36,847 nucleotides of DNA from Acidobacteria bacterium RIFCSPLOWO2_12_FULL_65_11 (lineage in GTDB: Bacteria > Acidobacteriota > Vicinamibacteria > Vicinamibacterales > CAVVIG01). Both the position numbers and the translations under genes were made by a program. The DNA is taken from the NCBI GenBank assembly GCA_001767495.1, contig MELA01000025.1:1-36847 (forward strand). Reading direction: 5' to 3'. Shown here piece by piece: positions 1 to 8,758 of this stretch (position 1 is its first letter; each line of letters begins with the position of its first letter). Below the pieces are notes generated by a model. The model had not been told where the DNA came from, did no database searches, and was given only the letters and a program-made list of their open reading frames with translations.

Positions 1-58
1 GGGGGACGGCCAACGGTGCGAACGTGGTCTGGCCCATCAACCGGGAGGGGAGATAGCC

Positions 59-742
59 ATGGAACAGATGCCCTATCGCCCGGAGATGGACACGGTCATG
101 ACTCAACCCACACCAGCCGCGGCGCTGCGCAGCTCGACCACGACCTCGGAGGTCGTGCAGAGTGACTGGCGCCAGCAGTTGCCGACACTGCGGGGCGAGC
201 GCGTAACGCTGCGACAGTTGCGAACCTCCGACGCGGCGTCGCTGTTCGCGATGCTGTCAACCGAGGAGGTGGCGCGGTTCATCTCGCCGCCGCCGACGAC
301 CGTCGAAGGCTTCGAGCGCTTCATCGCGTGGACCCTGCGGCAGCGGAGCGGCGGCACCTACGCGTGCTTCGCGGTCACCGTGCAGGGATACGACACCGCA
401 ATTGGCATTTTCCAGATTCGCGAGCTGGAGCCGGGGTTTGGTACCGCGGAATGGGGCTTTGCCATCGGATCGGGTTTCTGGGGAACCGGTGTCTTTCAGG
501 AAGGAGCAACACTCATGGTGAATTTCGCATTCGAGACAGTTGGTGTGCATCGCCTCGAGGCGCGCGCGGCGGTGAAGAACGGCCGCGGCAACGGCGCGCT
601 CCGCAAGATGGGCGCCGTCCAGGAAGGGCTGCTGCGGCGGTCGTTCCTGCGCAACGGCGAGTATCTGGATCAGAACCTGTGGACGATCCTCGACGAGGAC
701 TGGCTCTTGGCCAAGTACATCTGGGAAGGATCGATCCAGTAA
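59..742 (+). CDS. GNAT family N-acetyltransferase (RimJ/RimL-like)
   Basis: ORF with LRGERVTLRQLRTSDAASLFAMLSTEEVARFI ... GFAIGSGFWGTGVFQEGA ... HRLEARAAVKNGRGNGALRKMGAVQEGLLRRSF, typical of ribosomal-protein-type GNATs. Start uncertain. Confidence 0.85.
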   Translation: MEQMPYRPEMDTVMTQPTPAAALRSSTTTSEVVQSDWRQQLPTLRGERVTLRQLRTSDAASLFAMLSTEEVARFISPPPTTVEGFERFIAWTLRQRSGGTYACFAVTVQGYDTAIGIFQIRELEPGFGTAEWGFAIGSGFWGTGVFQEGATLMVNFAFETVGVHRLEARAAVKNGRGNGALRKMGAVQEGLLRRSFLRNGEYLDQNLWTILDEDWLLAKYIWEGSIQ

Positions 743-750
743 TTAACTTC

Positions 751-1881
751 CTACGAACCGCCGGTCGCAAACATCAGCGTCCAGGGTTTGAGCGGCTGTT
801 TGTCAATCCCGAGGATTCCTTCCTGCAGTTCGACCTTCATGGTGCGGAAGCGTTCGAGCGGCTGCGCGAATCGCAGCACGAGCACACGGCGGGCGGCGTC
901 GTACTGCGTCGTGAACTCGGCGGTCTGCGTCGCGGGCTCGCCCTGGTCGATGCGTTGCGACTCGAGATACGACACGCGTAGGTGGTCTTTGACGGTCGCC
1001 TGATCGATGTCGCGCGAGAATTGAATCCGGACAGTCGTCGTCAATAACACGTCCGACTCGTCCTCGGTCGGCGCGCTGAAGACCACCTCGGGCGCCGGCC
1101 CCGCCGGCACGCGAATGGGATCATCGGCCGGTGTCTCGGCCGTCGGCCTGGCGACGGTCAGGCTTCCCGCATCCGCCTCGATCCAGATGAGTCCTCGCCG
1201 CTGTTGCACCTTGCCCGAGACTCTGACCCATCGGTTGGTATCGAGCCGCGCATCGAGTCCGAGCTCGACGTCCCGGCCTGCGTCTCTGGCCTTGGGCTGA
1301 ATATTGCTGACCCACAGCGCCGCGTCGGCCGATCGCACGACGAAGTCGTAGCGGCTTCGGCCGGGCGCGTCCGGCAGCTCGCCGAGAAGGTTCCGACCGC
1401 TGAACTGTCCCGTGACCGTCACCTTCTGATCGCGATACTGCGCCGGATGGAGGACGATTGCGCGAATCGATGGGGTCGGAGGCGGCGCGGCTGAGGTAAT
1501 CGCGGTCGCCACGATCGCGGTTGTCTCACCGGGCCTGGGCCACGCACCTTCGGGGTCGATGCCAAACGACGCGCGCAGATCGCGACCGGCAAACTGCGGA
1601 TCGTCCGGCTTCATACGGCCGAGATCCCAGAACTCGCCGCGAATCTCGTCAACGCCGTCGGGTGCGTTTCCTGTTGTGACAATGAAGATCGATCCTGCTT
1701 CGTCGGACACGTGGAGCTGTCCGTTCTGCAGAGCGACGGTGCCGAGGATGACCACTTGGTGGAGATGGTAGAAGCCGGGATAGGCCAGGAGCGCCGCGAT
1801 GTTGGTCGCGCGGCGTGCCGCCGGCTGCGCGGACGCAGTCGCCGCGATGACCACGAGAAGGAAGGCGGCTCGTTTCAGCAC
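751..1881 (-). CDS. Secreted protein with OB-like repeats and a C-terminal Ig-like (SbsA/Big_5-type) domain, function unknown
   Basis: Signal peptide-like VLKRAAFLLVVIAATASAQ. C-terminus APEVVFSAPTEDESDVLLTTTVRIQFSRDID...VLVLRFAQPLE resembles Big_5 domains. The ORF extends to 1989 but the likely GTG/TTG start is at 1881/1887. Confidence 0.6.
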   Translation of the reverse strand: MLKRAAFLLVVIAATASAQPAARRATNIAALLAYPGFYHLHQVVILGTVALQNGQLHVSDEAGSIFIVTTGNAPDGVDEIRGEFWDLGRMKPDDPQFAGRDLRASFGIDPEGAWPRPGETTAIVATAITSAAPPPTPSIRAIVLHPAQYRDQKVTVTGQFSGRNLLGELPDAPGRSRYDFVVRSADAALWVSNIQPKARDAGRDVELGLDARLDTNRWVRVSGKVQQRRGLIWIEADAGSLTVARPTAETPADDPIRVPAGPAPEVVFSAPTEDESDVLLTTTVRIQFSRDIDQATVKDHLRVSYLESQRIDQGEPATQTAEFTTQYDAARRVLVLRFAQPLERFRTMKVELQEGILGIDKQPLKPWTLMFATGGS

Positions 1882-1957
1882 ATCAAGCGAGGATCGGTTA
1901 CGGTGAATCTTAGCATGGGCCTTTTGGGTCGCTTTGCTACAATCAGGCTCGTTTGTT

Positions 1958-2626
1958 GTGAAAACTTCGAACAAAGCCGCCAAGGGCAAGCAGAGCCTCG
2001 ATCAGGTCTCCGAGCTGACCACCAATCGTCTGTCGCTTTACCTGCGGTGCCTCAACGTGCTCGAAGGCGCCGGCGAGCAGACGGTGTCGTCACGGAGCCT
2101 CGCCGAGAAGTTCCATCTGAACGCCGCCCAGATTCGCAAGGACCTGGCGTATTTCGGCGAGTTTGGCGTTCGCGGCGTCGGCTACTACGTCGGGGACCTC
2201 AAACGGCATCTCCGGCAAATCCTCGGACTCGATCGGAAACTGCGCGTCGCGATCATTGGCGCAGGCAACCTCGGCCTGGCGCTCGCCGACTATCCCGGAT
2301 TCCGGCAGGAGGGCTTCGAGATCGCCGTGCTCTTTGACACGCTGCGGGAGAAGGTGGGGCAGACTTCACGTGGCGGCGTGCCGATCCACGACGTCGCAGA
2401 CCTGACGACGCTTACCCGCTGCGACGGCATCCAAATCGCCGTGATCGCCGTCCCCGAGGCCGCCGCGCAACATGTCCTCAATCTGGTCGTCGCGGCAGGC
2501 ATCAGGGCGATCCTGAATTTCTCGCCCGGCACGCTCGACGTACCGCCGGGGGTCAAGCTCAAGAGCGTCGATCTGACGGTCTCGCTCGAGAGCCTGTCGT
2601 TTTTCCTGGCACAAGGCGAGGGATGA
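1958..2626 (+). CDS. rex: Redox-sensing transcriptional repressor Rex
   Basis: [60 protein letters not shown] plus Rossmann motif [16 protein letters not shown] start at 1958 proposed. Confidence 0.95.
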   Translation: MKTSNKAAKGKQSLDQVSELTTNRLSLYLRCLNVLEGAGEQTVSSRSLAEKFHLNAAQIRKDLAYFGEFGVRGVGYYVGDLKRHLRQILGLDRKLRVAIIGAGNLGLALADYPGFRQEGFEIAVLFDTLREKVGQTSRGGVPIHDVADLTTLTRCDGIQIAVIAVPEAAAQHVLNLVVAAGIRAILNFSPGTLDVPPGVKLKSVDLTVSLESLSFFLAQGEG

Positions 2627-3132
2627 GCAAACGAAGAGTGACGGGTCGGCGACGCTTACGCGGCCGAGAGCTCACGCATGTCGATGAGCGAGGTCGCATC
2701 GCGATGGTTGACGTCGGCAGCAAGTCGGTCACCGATCGCGAGGCGATCGCACGTGGGTCGATCGCAATGTCCCGCGAGGCGCTTCGCCTGATCCGATCCG
2801 GCCGGGTAAGCAAGGGCGACCCACTCCAGGCCGCGAGGCTCGCAGGGATCATGGCCGCCAAGCAGACCTCGGCGCTCATCCCGCTGTGCCATCCGCTGCC
2901 GCTCTCGAAAGTGCAGGTCGAGCTGACGCCGACCGCGCGCGGCTACACCATCGAGGCCCGCGTCCGCACCACGGCGCAGACCGGCGTGGAGATGGAGGCG
3001 CTCACCGCCGTGGCCGTCGCCGCGCTCACGATCTACGACATGGTCAAGGCCGTCGATCGATCGATGGTGATTGGAGACATCCGGCTGCTGTTCAAGAGCG
3101 GCGGGAGATCGGGCACGTACCGGAGAGCATGA
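2623..3132 (+). CDS. moaC: Cyclic pyranopterin monophosphate synthase MoaC
   Basis: [18 protein letters not shown] ... [24 protein letters not shown] ... [33 protein letters not shown] overlap with rex. Confidence 0.96.
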   Translation: MSKRRVTGRRRLRGRELTHVDERGRIAMVDVGSKSVTDREAIARGSIAMSREALRLIRSGRVSKGDPLQAARLAGIMAAKQTSALIPLCHPLPLSKVQVELTPTARGYTIEARVRTTAQTGVEMEALTAVAVAALTIYDMVKAVDRSMVIGDIRLLFKSGGRSGTYRRA

Positions 3133-3225
3133 GATTGCAGATTGTGGGTATTGTGGGTTTCAGATTTCAGATTGAGTGGGCTGGTTCGCCATGAATCTGC
3201 AGTCTGAAATCTGCATTCTGAAATG
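3131..3225. repeat. Intergenic word repeat (GATTGCAGATT / TTTCAGATTTCAGATT ... AATCTGCAGTCTGAAATCTGCATTCTGAAAT) with inverted arms
   Basis: TTTCAGATTTCAGATT (about 3158-3173) faces AATCTG...CTGAAATCTG...CTGAAAT (3194-3224) between convergent moaC and lepB. Confidence 0.7.
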
Positions 3226-3231
3226 TCAGCC

Positions 3232-3951
3232 TCAGAACACTCTCGCTGAGGGAACCGGCCACCAGCGCACCTGGACCTTGCCAATGATGTACTTCTTCGG
3301 CACCATGCCCCAGTGGCGGCTGTCCGAGCTGTTGTTGCGGTGGTCCCCCATCACAAAGTCGTAACCCTCGGGGACGAGCTGCGGTCCCCAGTCGTCGTGG
3401 CTGCGGAAGTCGGCCGGCACGTAGTCGTCCTGGAGCGGGATGTCGTTGACATACACACGACCACCGACGATCCGCACCGTGTCGCCTTCCTCCGCAATGA
3501 CACGTTTGACGAACGACTTCTCCGGATTGAGCGGGTAGTAGAGCATCACGATGTCGCCGCGCCGCGGCTCGCCGATCCGGTAGATCAGCTTGTTGACGAT
3601 GAGCCGATCCTGATCTTCGAGGGTGGGCGCCATGCTCTGGCCTTCGACCCGGGCGACCTGGAAGCCGAAGGTCACAATCAGGGTCGCGTAGACCGCCGCC
3701 GATACCAGCGTCTTGACCCACGCAAACACTTCTTCCTTGACGTGCGCGAGGCGGACGGCGGCGCTCGCCCTCGTTACGCCGGAGCCTTCACCGAAGGCGG
3801 GGTCCTTCGGGGCAAGCCACGCCTCCGGGTCCGGCGGGGCGAAGTCTAGAGCTTCAGGTACTCCCGCAGCCGGCGCGTCTGCGCGCGGCTCACGGGGATC
3901 TCGCTCGACTTCTGGTCCCTCATCCGAAGGATATAGTTCCGGCTGAACCAA
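3232..3951 (-). CDS. lepB: Signal peptidase I
   Basis: VEGQSMAPTLEDQDRLIVNKL (Ser), YYPLNPEKSFVKRVIAEEGDTV (Lys), FVMGDHRNNSSDSRHWGMVP. The ATG start gives a long N-terminal extension overlapping lytR; the alternative is GTG at 3729. Confidence 0.92.
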   Translation of the reverse strand: MVQPELYPSDEGPEVERDPREPRADAPAAGVPEALDFAPPDPEAWLAPKDPAFGEGSGVTRASAAVRLAHVKEEVFAWVKTLVSAAVYATLIVTFGFQVARVEGQSMAPTLEDQDRLIVNKLIYRIGEPRRGDIVMLYYPLNPEKSFVKRVIAEEGDTVRIVGGRVYVNDIPLQDDYVPADFRSHDDWGPQLVPEGYDFVMGDHRNNSSDSRHWGMVPKKYIIGKVQVRWWPVPSARVF

Positions 3952-4694
3952 GGTACGATCTCCTTGATCTTATTGATGTTCACCAGGTGCGAGCGATGTA
4001 CTCGCCAGAAAACGTTCCCATCGAGCCGCGCCTGCAGCTCGTCGAGCGTCCGATAGTTTGACGTTCCGGTGTGCTGGTTCGTCACGACCGTGATGCTGTC
4101 GTCGGAGAGCGAGGCGTACACAATCTCGTCGGCCTGCACGAGGAAGAACTTCTCGCCAACCTTGATGGCCAGCCGCTCGCGGCGGTTCTGGCGCTCGGCT
4201 ACGAGCTCGACGATCTTCTCCAGCTGGGCGGTCATTAATACTCCGGGGACTCCTACCCCTCGGTCTCGTGCTGCGGGCACGTCCATCTCCCGGCCTGGCA
4301 ATCCGGGGCGCGTTAGGCCCCGGTCCGCCTCGATACGCTTCCGTGCGCGCTCGACCGCCAACTCGAGCCGCGCCTGATCCACCGGCTTGAGGAGATAATC
4401 GACGGCGTTGATTTCGAACGCCTCGATCGCATGCCGGTCGTAGGCCGTGACAAAGATGATGTGCGAGGCGGCGCGGCTGTCGAGCATCCGTCGCGCGACC
4501 TCGAGCCCCGTCAGTCCCGGCATCTGGACGTCGAGAAAGACGACGTCGGGCTGCAACCGATCGATGGCCGTTAGGGCCTCGATGCCGTTCTCGGCCTGGC
4601 CGACGACTTCGACGCCGCTGATTCGTCCGAGCAGATAGCCGAGCTCGTCCCGCGCCGGCCGCTCGTCGTCGATCAACACCGCTGTGAGACCCAT
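3846..4694 (-). CDS. LytTR-family response regulator
   Basis: MGLTAVLIDDERPARDELGYLLGR...VVFLDVQMPGLTGLEVAR receiver domain; C-terminal LytTR domain ...DGNVFWRVHRSHLVNINKIKEI. Confidence 0.93.
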   Translation of the reverse strand: MGLTAVLIDDERPARDELGYLLGRISGVEVVGQAENGIEALTAIDRLQPDVVFLDVQMPGLTGLEVARRMLDSRAASHIIFVTAYDRHAIEAFEINAVDYLLKPVDQARLELAVERARKRIEADRGLTRPGLPGREMDVPAARDRGVGVPGVLMTAQLEKIVELVAERQNRRERLAIKVGEKFFLVQADEIVYASLSDDSITVVTNQHTGTSNYRTLDELQARLDGNVFWRVHRSHLVNINKIKEIVPWFSRNYILRMRDQKSSEIPVSRAQTRRLREYLKL

Positions 4695-4695
4695 A

Positions 4696-6045
4696 TTACG
4701 CTGTGACGCGCTCGGATACCGCAAGTTCTGGGATTTCCACGCTGGCCCAGGTCCCCTGGCCGGGGACGCTCCTGAGCTTGAGTTGGCAGCCCTCGCCGTA
4801 AATCGTCCGCAGCCGCTCGTTGACGTTGCTCAGCCCGATCCCGCCGCCAAAGGCCCGCTCCAGCCGCTCCTCGCTCATGCCCAGGCCGTCGTCGTGCACC
4901 TCGATGAGGGTGTGGCCGTGCCTGAGGTCGGTGCTGATGGTAATGCGCCCGCCGCCCACTTTGCGCGCCAGCCCGTGCTTGATTGAATTCTCGACGAGCG
5001 GTTGCAGAATCATGCTGGGCACGATCACGTCGAGCGTATCCGGACTGATGCGCTTGACCACCGTCAGCTGCGGGCCGAAGCGGATGGCCTCGATGTCGAG
5101 GTACTCGTCAACCGACTCGATCTCCTCGCGCAGGGTGACGAAGTGATCGGCGCTCCGCATGAGCCGGCGGAGCAGCCCCGACAGCTTCGTGATGAGCATG
5201 CGCGCCGTGTCCGGTTGCGTGCGGATGAGCGAGGAGATGGACGTCAGGGTATTAAAAAGAAAGTGAGGATTGATCTGATTGGCCAGCGCCTCGATCCTGG
5301 CCGCGAGCAGCAGTTTTTCCTGTTCCTGGAGCCGGTGCTCGATCCGGGCGTTATTCCAGATCTTGATCGGAGTGGCCACGGCAAGCACGGTGGCCAGGAG
5401 TACCACTATCAGCATCCACGGTGAGAGCGGCGGCACGCTGGGGTCTGGACTGGCTTGCCAGAGCTCGAAGATCCGCGCGTTCCAGCGCGCGCCCAGGACC
5501 AGCCGCAGCACCTCGAGACCGATCGGCGCCATCAGCAGGACGACTTGCCAGTCGACTGTGAGCGCACGGAGCATCTGCCATGCGCGGCGATGGAGACTGG
5601 TGAAGATGAACGGCGAGAAGTGCCAGATGGCCTCCTTCGGGCACAGCTCGCGCAGGCCGCCGGCCGCAAAGCCACAGCCGATCGCAAAGGGGAGCGCGAT
5701 CCATTCGCCGGCGCCAAACGCCGGGAGGCCGACCAGGACGCCGACGGTGACCCCGGCGTAGGGACCGTCGATCAGTCCGGCGAGAAACGCACCCTCGAGC
5801 GTGAGGTCGGCGGCCTTGTACCCGAGCAGCAAACGGGCGGCGACGCCGGCTGAGAGGAGGATGCCAAGGCTCAGCGCGAACGTCAGGCGTTCGCGCGACG
5901 GCCGGTGTTCGGAAATCAGGAAGTGCCGGAACCGCCGGAACCGGACGAGGATGGTCGCCGAGGCGGCCATCAGGGCGAGCTTGAAGACCAGCGTGGTCAG
6001 CAGCACCTGATCGGCGGAGAGAAACGTCGGCCCGGCTCCAGGCAT
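4696..6045 (-). CDS. LytS-type sensor histidine kinase (5TMR_LYT-like membrane region, His_kinase/HATPase_c)
   Basis: ALANQINPHFLFNTLTSISSLIR H-box, ILQPLVENSIKHGL N-box, GIGLSNVNERLRTIYG. Ends one nucleotide upstream of the LytTR gene start. Confidence 0.92.
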   Translation of the reverse strand: MPGAGPTFLSADQVLLTTLVFKLALMAASATILVRFRRFRHFLISEHRPSRERLTFALSLGILLSAGVAARLLLGYKAADLTLEGAFLAGLIDGPYAGVTVGVLVGLPAFGAGEWIALPFAIGCGFAAGGLRELCPKEAIWHFSPFIFTSLHRRAWQMLRALTVDWQVVLLMAPIGLEVLRLVLGARWNARIFELWQASPDPSVPPLSPWMLIVVLLATVLAVATPIKIWNNARIEHRLQEQEKLLLAARIEALANQINPHFLFNTLTSISSLIRTQPDTARMLITKLSGLLRRLMRSADHFVTLREEIESVDEYLDIEAIRFGPQLTVVKRISPDTLDVIVPSMILQPLVENSIKHGLARKVGGGRITISTDLRHGHTLIEVHDDGLGMSEERLERAFGGGIGLSNVNERLRTIYGEGCQLKLRSVPGQGTWASVEIPELAVSERVTA

Positions 6046-6100
6046 GATTTACATTGATCTTATCGGCCAGGTAAACTGAGAGCAATGGCCGTCCCACGTG

Positions 6101-6796
6101 ATGCAGATAGGAGCCTTAGGCGACATTCACGGCGCTTTTGATGCGGTTCTGACCATCATGCAACGGCACCCGGAGGTGTCGCTCTGGGTGTCGGTGGGCG
6201 ACGTGGCGAGCAACGACGGCGACTACTTCGAGCCCGTCGCGCCGCTCCACTGGATCAAGGGCAACAACGAAGATTTCGACGTGATCGCCGCGGCGCGGGC
6301 CGGAGGGCCGTTGGCGGGCACGATGCACTATCTGGCCAACGGTGGTCCGCATCACGTGGGTCCGTGGCGGGTGGCGGCGCTCGGGGGTACGTTCGCGCCC
6401 GGCTGGTACAACACGCCGGCGTCCCGCCTGCCACGGTCCACGGGCCGCAAGACCACCGCCACGTCACTCAAGCTGGGGAAGAACCGTGACGACAAGCGCC
6501 GGCATTTCGTGCGCGAGGAAGTCGTGGCCTGCAAGGCCCTGACGAACATCGATCTGTTCCTCACGCACGAGGCGCCGCGACCCTTCTATCCGGCCGGCCG
6601 CCGCATCGACGCCGGCAAGACCGTGCTCAACGACGTGATGGCCTCGATGCGTCCACGCCTGCATCTGTTCGGTCACCATCATGAGTTCACCGATTCGGTG
6701 CGGCAGGGCGTGCGCTCTATCGGGCTCGATGTCGTGACCACTTCGTATCTGCTCGTCGACGCCGGCACTTTCAAGTGCGAGCGCATCGATACGTGA
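6101..6796 (+). CDS. Metallophosphoesterase family protein
   Basis: QIGALGDIHGAFDAVL ... SVGDVASND ... WIKGNNEDFD ... LFLTHEAP ... LFGHHHEF, the standard metallophosphoesterase signature set. Confidence 0.85.
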   Translation: MQIGALGDIHGAFDAVLTIMQRHPEVSLWVSVGDVASNDGDYFEPVAPLHWIKGNNEDFDVIAAARAGGPLAGTMHYLANGGPHHVGPWRVAALGGTFAPGWYNTPASRLPRSTGRKTTATSLKLGKNRDDKRRHFVREEVVACKALTNIDLFLTHEAPRPFYPAGRRIDAGKTVLNDVMASMRPRLHLFGHHHEFTDSVRQGVRSIGLDVVTTSYLLVDAGTFKCERIDT

Positions 6797-8697
6797 TGCA
6801 GCCCTTCATTGACGCTCTCGCGTCCCGTGTGCTCGTCTGCGATGGCGCGATGGGCACGATGCTCTACACCAGGGGCGTCTTCATCAACAAGAGCTTCGAC
6901 GCGCTGAACCTCACCGATCCCGATCTCGTGGCGAGAGTGCACCAGGAGTACGTGAGCGCGGGCGCCGATCTTGTCGAGACGAACACGTTTGGTGCCAACC
7001 GGATCAAGCTGGGATCGTTCGGGATTGCGGAGAGCCTGGCCGCCATCAACGCGGCTGGCGTGGCCATTACCAGGCGAGTGGCCGCCGATCGCGCGTACGT
7101 CGCCGGCGCGCTGGGGCCGCTCGGTCTTCGCATCGAGCCGTGGGGGAAGATCAGCGTGGATGAGGCGCGCGGCTATTTCCGCGAGCAGGCACAGGCGCTC
7201 GCAGCCGCCGGGGTCGATCTGTTCGTCCTCGAGACGTTCCGCGACCTCAACGAGATGGGCGCGGCGATCGACGCCGTTCGAAGCGTCTCCGATCTGCCGA
7301 TTGTCGCGCAGATGACGACCGAGGAGGATGGCAGCACGCTCGACGGCACGCCGCCCGAGCGCTTCGCGCCCGAGATCGAGCGGCGCGGCGCAACCGTCAT
7401 TGGCCTCAACTGCGCGGTGGGACCGGCGCCGATGCTCGAGACTATCGAGCGGATGGCGGCAGTGACGACGATGACCCTGTCCGCGCAGCCCAACGCCGGC
7501 ATGCCGCGCGACGTCGAGGGACGCAACATTTATCTCTGTTCGCCCGAGTACATGGCGTCCTACGCCCGTCGCTTTGTCCGGCACAACGTGCGGATCGTTG
7601 GCGGCTGCTGCGGCACGACGCCGGAACACATCCGTCAGATCAAGGCGGCGGTCGGCGCCCTCGCGCCCGGCGGCAAGAGACCTGCCCGGAGCGCCGTCGC
7701 CGGTTCGACGCGGCTCACCGTCGGCCCTGACCCTTCGGCGAGCTCAGGGTTGCCCCGAGCCACGACGTCGAGCGATGAGCCTGCCGAACGGGTCGAAGGG
7801 GTGCCGCGGGAGAAGAAATCCCGACTGGCGCGGCAGATGGCGCTCGGGCGGTTCGTCACGGCCGTCGAACTGCGGCCGCCGCGCGGTGTCGACGCCGGTC
7901 CGGCCATCGAGCGCGCTCGCGCGCTGAAGATTCGAGGCATCGACCTCGTCAGCATCCCCGACGGCCGCGCGGGCGCCCGGCTGAGCGCCCTCTCGCTCGC
8001 CGTCCTCGTCGAGCAGCAGGCAGGCATCGAGACGCTGCTGCACTACTCGTGTCGGGATCGCAACCTGCTCGGCATCGAATCCGATCTGCTCGGCGCCCAT
8101 GCCATGGGTCTGCGCAATCTGCTGCTCCTCACCGGCGACCCCGGGCGGATCGGCGGGTACCCGGATGCCACCGCCGTGTTCGACGTGGATTCAATCGGCT
8201 TGACCAACGTGGTTGCGCGCCTCAACCGCGGGCGCGATATTGGCGGACAGGCGATCGGATCGCCCACCGGATTTCATTTCGGCGTGCTCGTGAATCCGGC
8301 CATGCCGATTCTGGACGAAGAGCTGCGGCGCTTCGAGTACAAGGTGCAGGCCGGCGCGGAATTCGTCGTGACGCGTCCGGTGTTCAATCTCAGGAATTTC
8401 GAGCAGCTCCTGAAGCGGATCGAAACCTCACGCCTGCCGATCGTCGCCAACGTGTCCGTCCTGGAAAGTGCCAGCCACGCCGAGTTTCTGGCCAACGAAG
8501 TTCCGGGCTTGGACGTACCCGGGACGATCGTCGACCGGATGCGCGCGGCCGAAACGCCCGAGCGCGCGAGGGCCGAAGGGCTTGCGATCGCTCACGAGCT
8601 CATCCTGGGGTTGAAACCCATGGTGGCTGGCCTGCAGCTGGGGATGCCGGCCCGCAGTGACGACGTTGCCCTCGTGCTGCTGGACGATTTGCGCTGA
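6796..8697 (+). CDS. Bifunctional homocysteine S-methyltransferase / methylenetetrahydrofolate reductase (YitJ-like)
   Basis: N-terminal VLVCDGAMGTMLYTRG ... GLNCAVGP ... IVGGCCGTTPEHI (Zn Cys). C-terminal MTHFR: FVTAVELRPPRG ... NLLLLTGDPGRIGGYPDATAVFDVDSIGL ... VVTRPVFN. TGATG overlap with the upstream gene. Confidence 0.93.
   Translation: MQPFIDALASRVLVCDGAMGTMLYTRGVFINKSFDALNLTDPDLVARVHQEYVSAGADLVETNTFGANRIKLGSFGIAESLAAINAAGVAITRRVAADRAYVAGALGPLGLRIEPWGKISVDEARGYFREQAQALAAAGVDLFVLETFRDLNEMGAAIDAVRSVSDLPIVAQMTTEEDGSTLDGTPPERFAPEIERRGATVIGLNCAVGPAPMLETIERMAAVTTMTLSAQPNAGMPRDVEGRNIYLCSPEYMASYARRFVRHNVRIVGGCCGTTPEHIRQIKAAVGALAPGGKRPARSAVAGSTRLTVGPDPSASSGLPRATTSSDEPAERVEGVPREKKSRLARQMALGRFVTAVELRPPRGVDAGPAIERARALKIRGIDLVSIPDGRAGARLSALSLAVLVEQQAGIETLLHYSCRDRNLLGIESDLLGAHAMGLRNLLLLTGDPGRIGGYPDATAVFDVDSIGLTNVVARLNRGRDIGGQAIGSPTGFHFGVLVNPAMPILDEELRRFEYKVQAGAEFVVTRPVFNLRNFEQLLKRIETSRLPIVANVSVLESASHAEFLANEVPGLDVPGTIVDRMRAAETPERARAEGLAIAHELILGLKPMVAGLQLGMPARSDDVALVLLDDLR
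7726..7800. repeat. Palindromic dispersed-type element in the interdomain linker of the fused gene
   Basis: CCTGACCCTTCGGCGAGCTCAGG...GAGCCTGCCGAACGGGTCGAAGGG; outer arms CCCTTCG (7731-7737) / CGAAGGG (7794-7800). Confidence 0.7.
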
Positions 8698-8735
8698 CAG
8701 GTGTTGACGAGGCCTGTGGTATAGTCGCCCGACTG

Positions 8736-8752
8736 GGTCCTGAGCGAGGACC
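8736..8752 (+). promoter_or_regulatory. 5'-UTR hairpin GGTCCT-GAGCG-AGGACC downstream of an extended -10 (TGGTATAGT)
   Basis: Perfect 6-bp arms, 7 nt upstream of the ATG at 8759; TATAGT at 8720-8725. Confidence 0.45.
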
Positions 8753-8758
8753 AGAGCG

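Noticed and set aside
6679-7629. 316-aa minus-strand ORF opposite the homocysteine methyltransferase
   Set aside because: Antisense to a strongly conserved domain; composition typical of GC-rich shadow frames.
8703-8725. TTGACG...TATAGT as a canonical sigma70 promoter
   Set aside because: The spacer is only about 11 nt; the extended -10 alone is more plausible.
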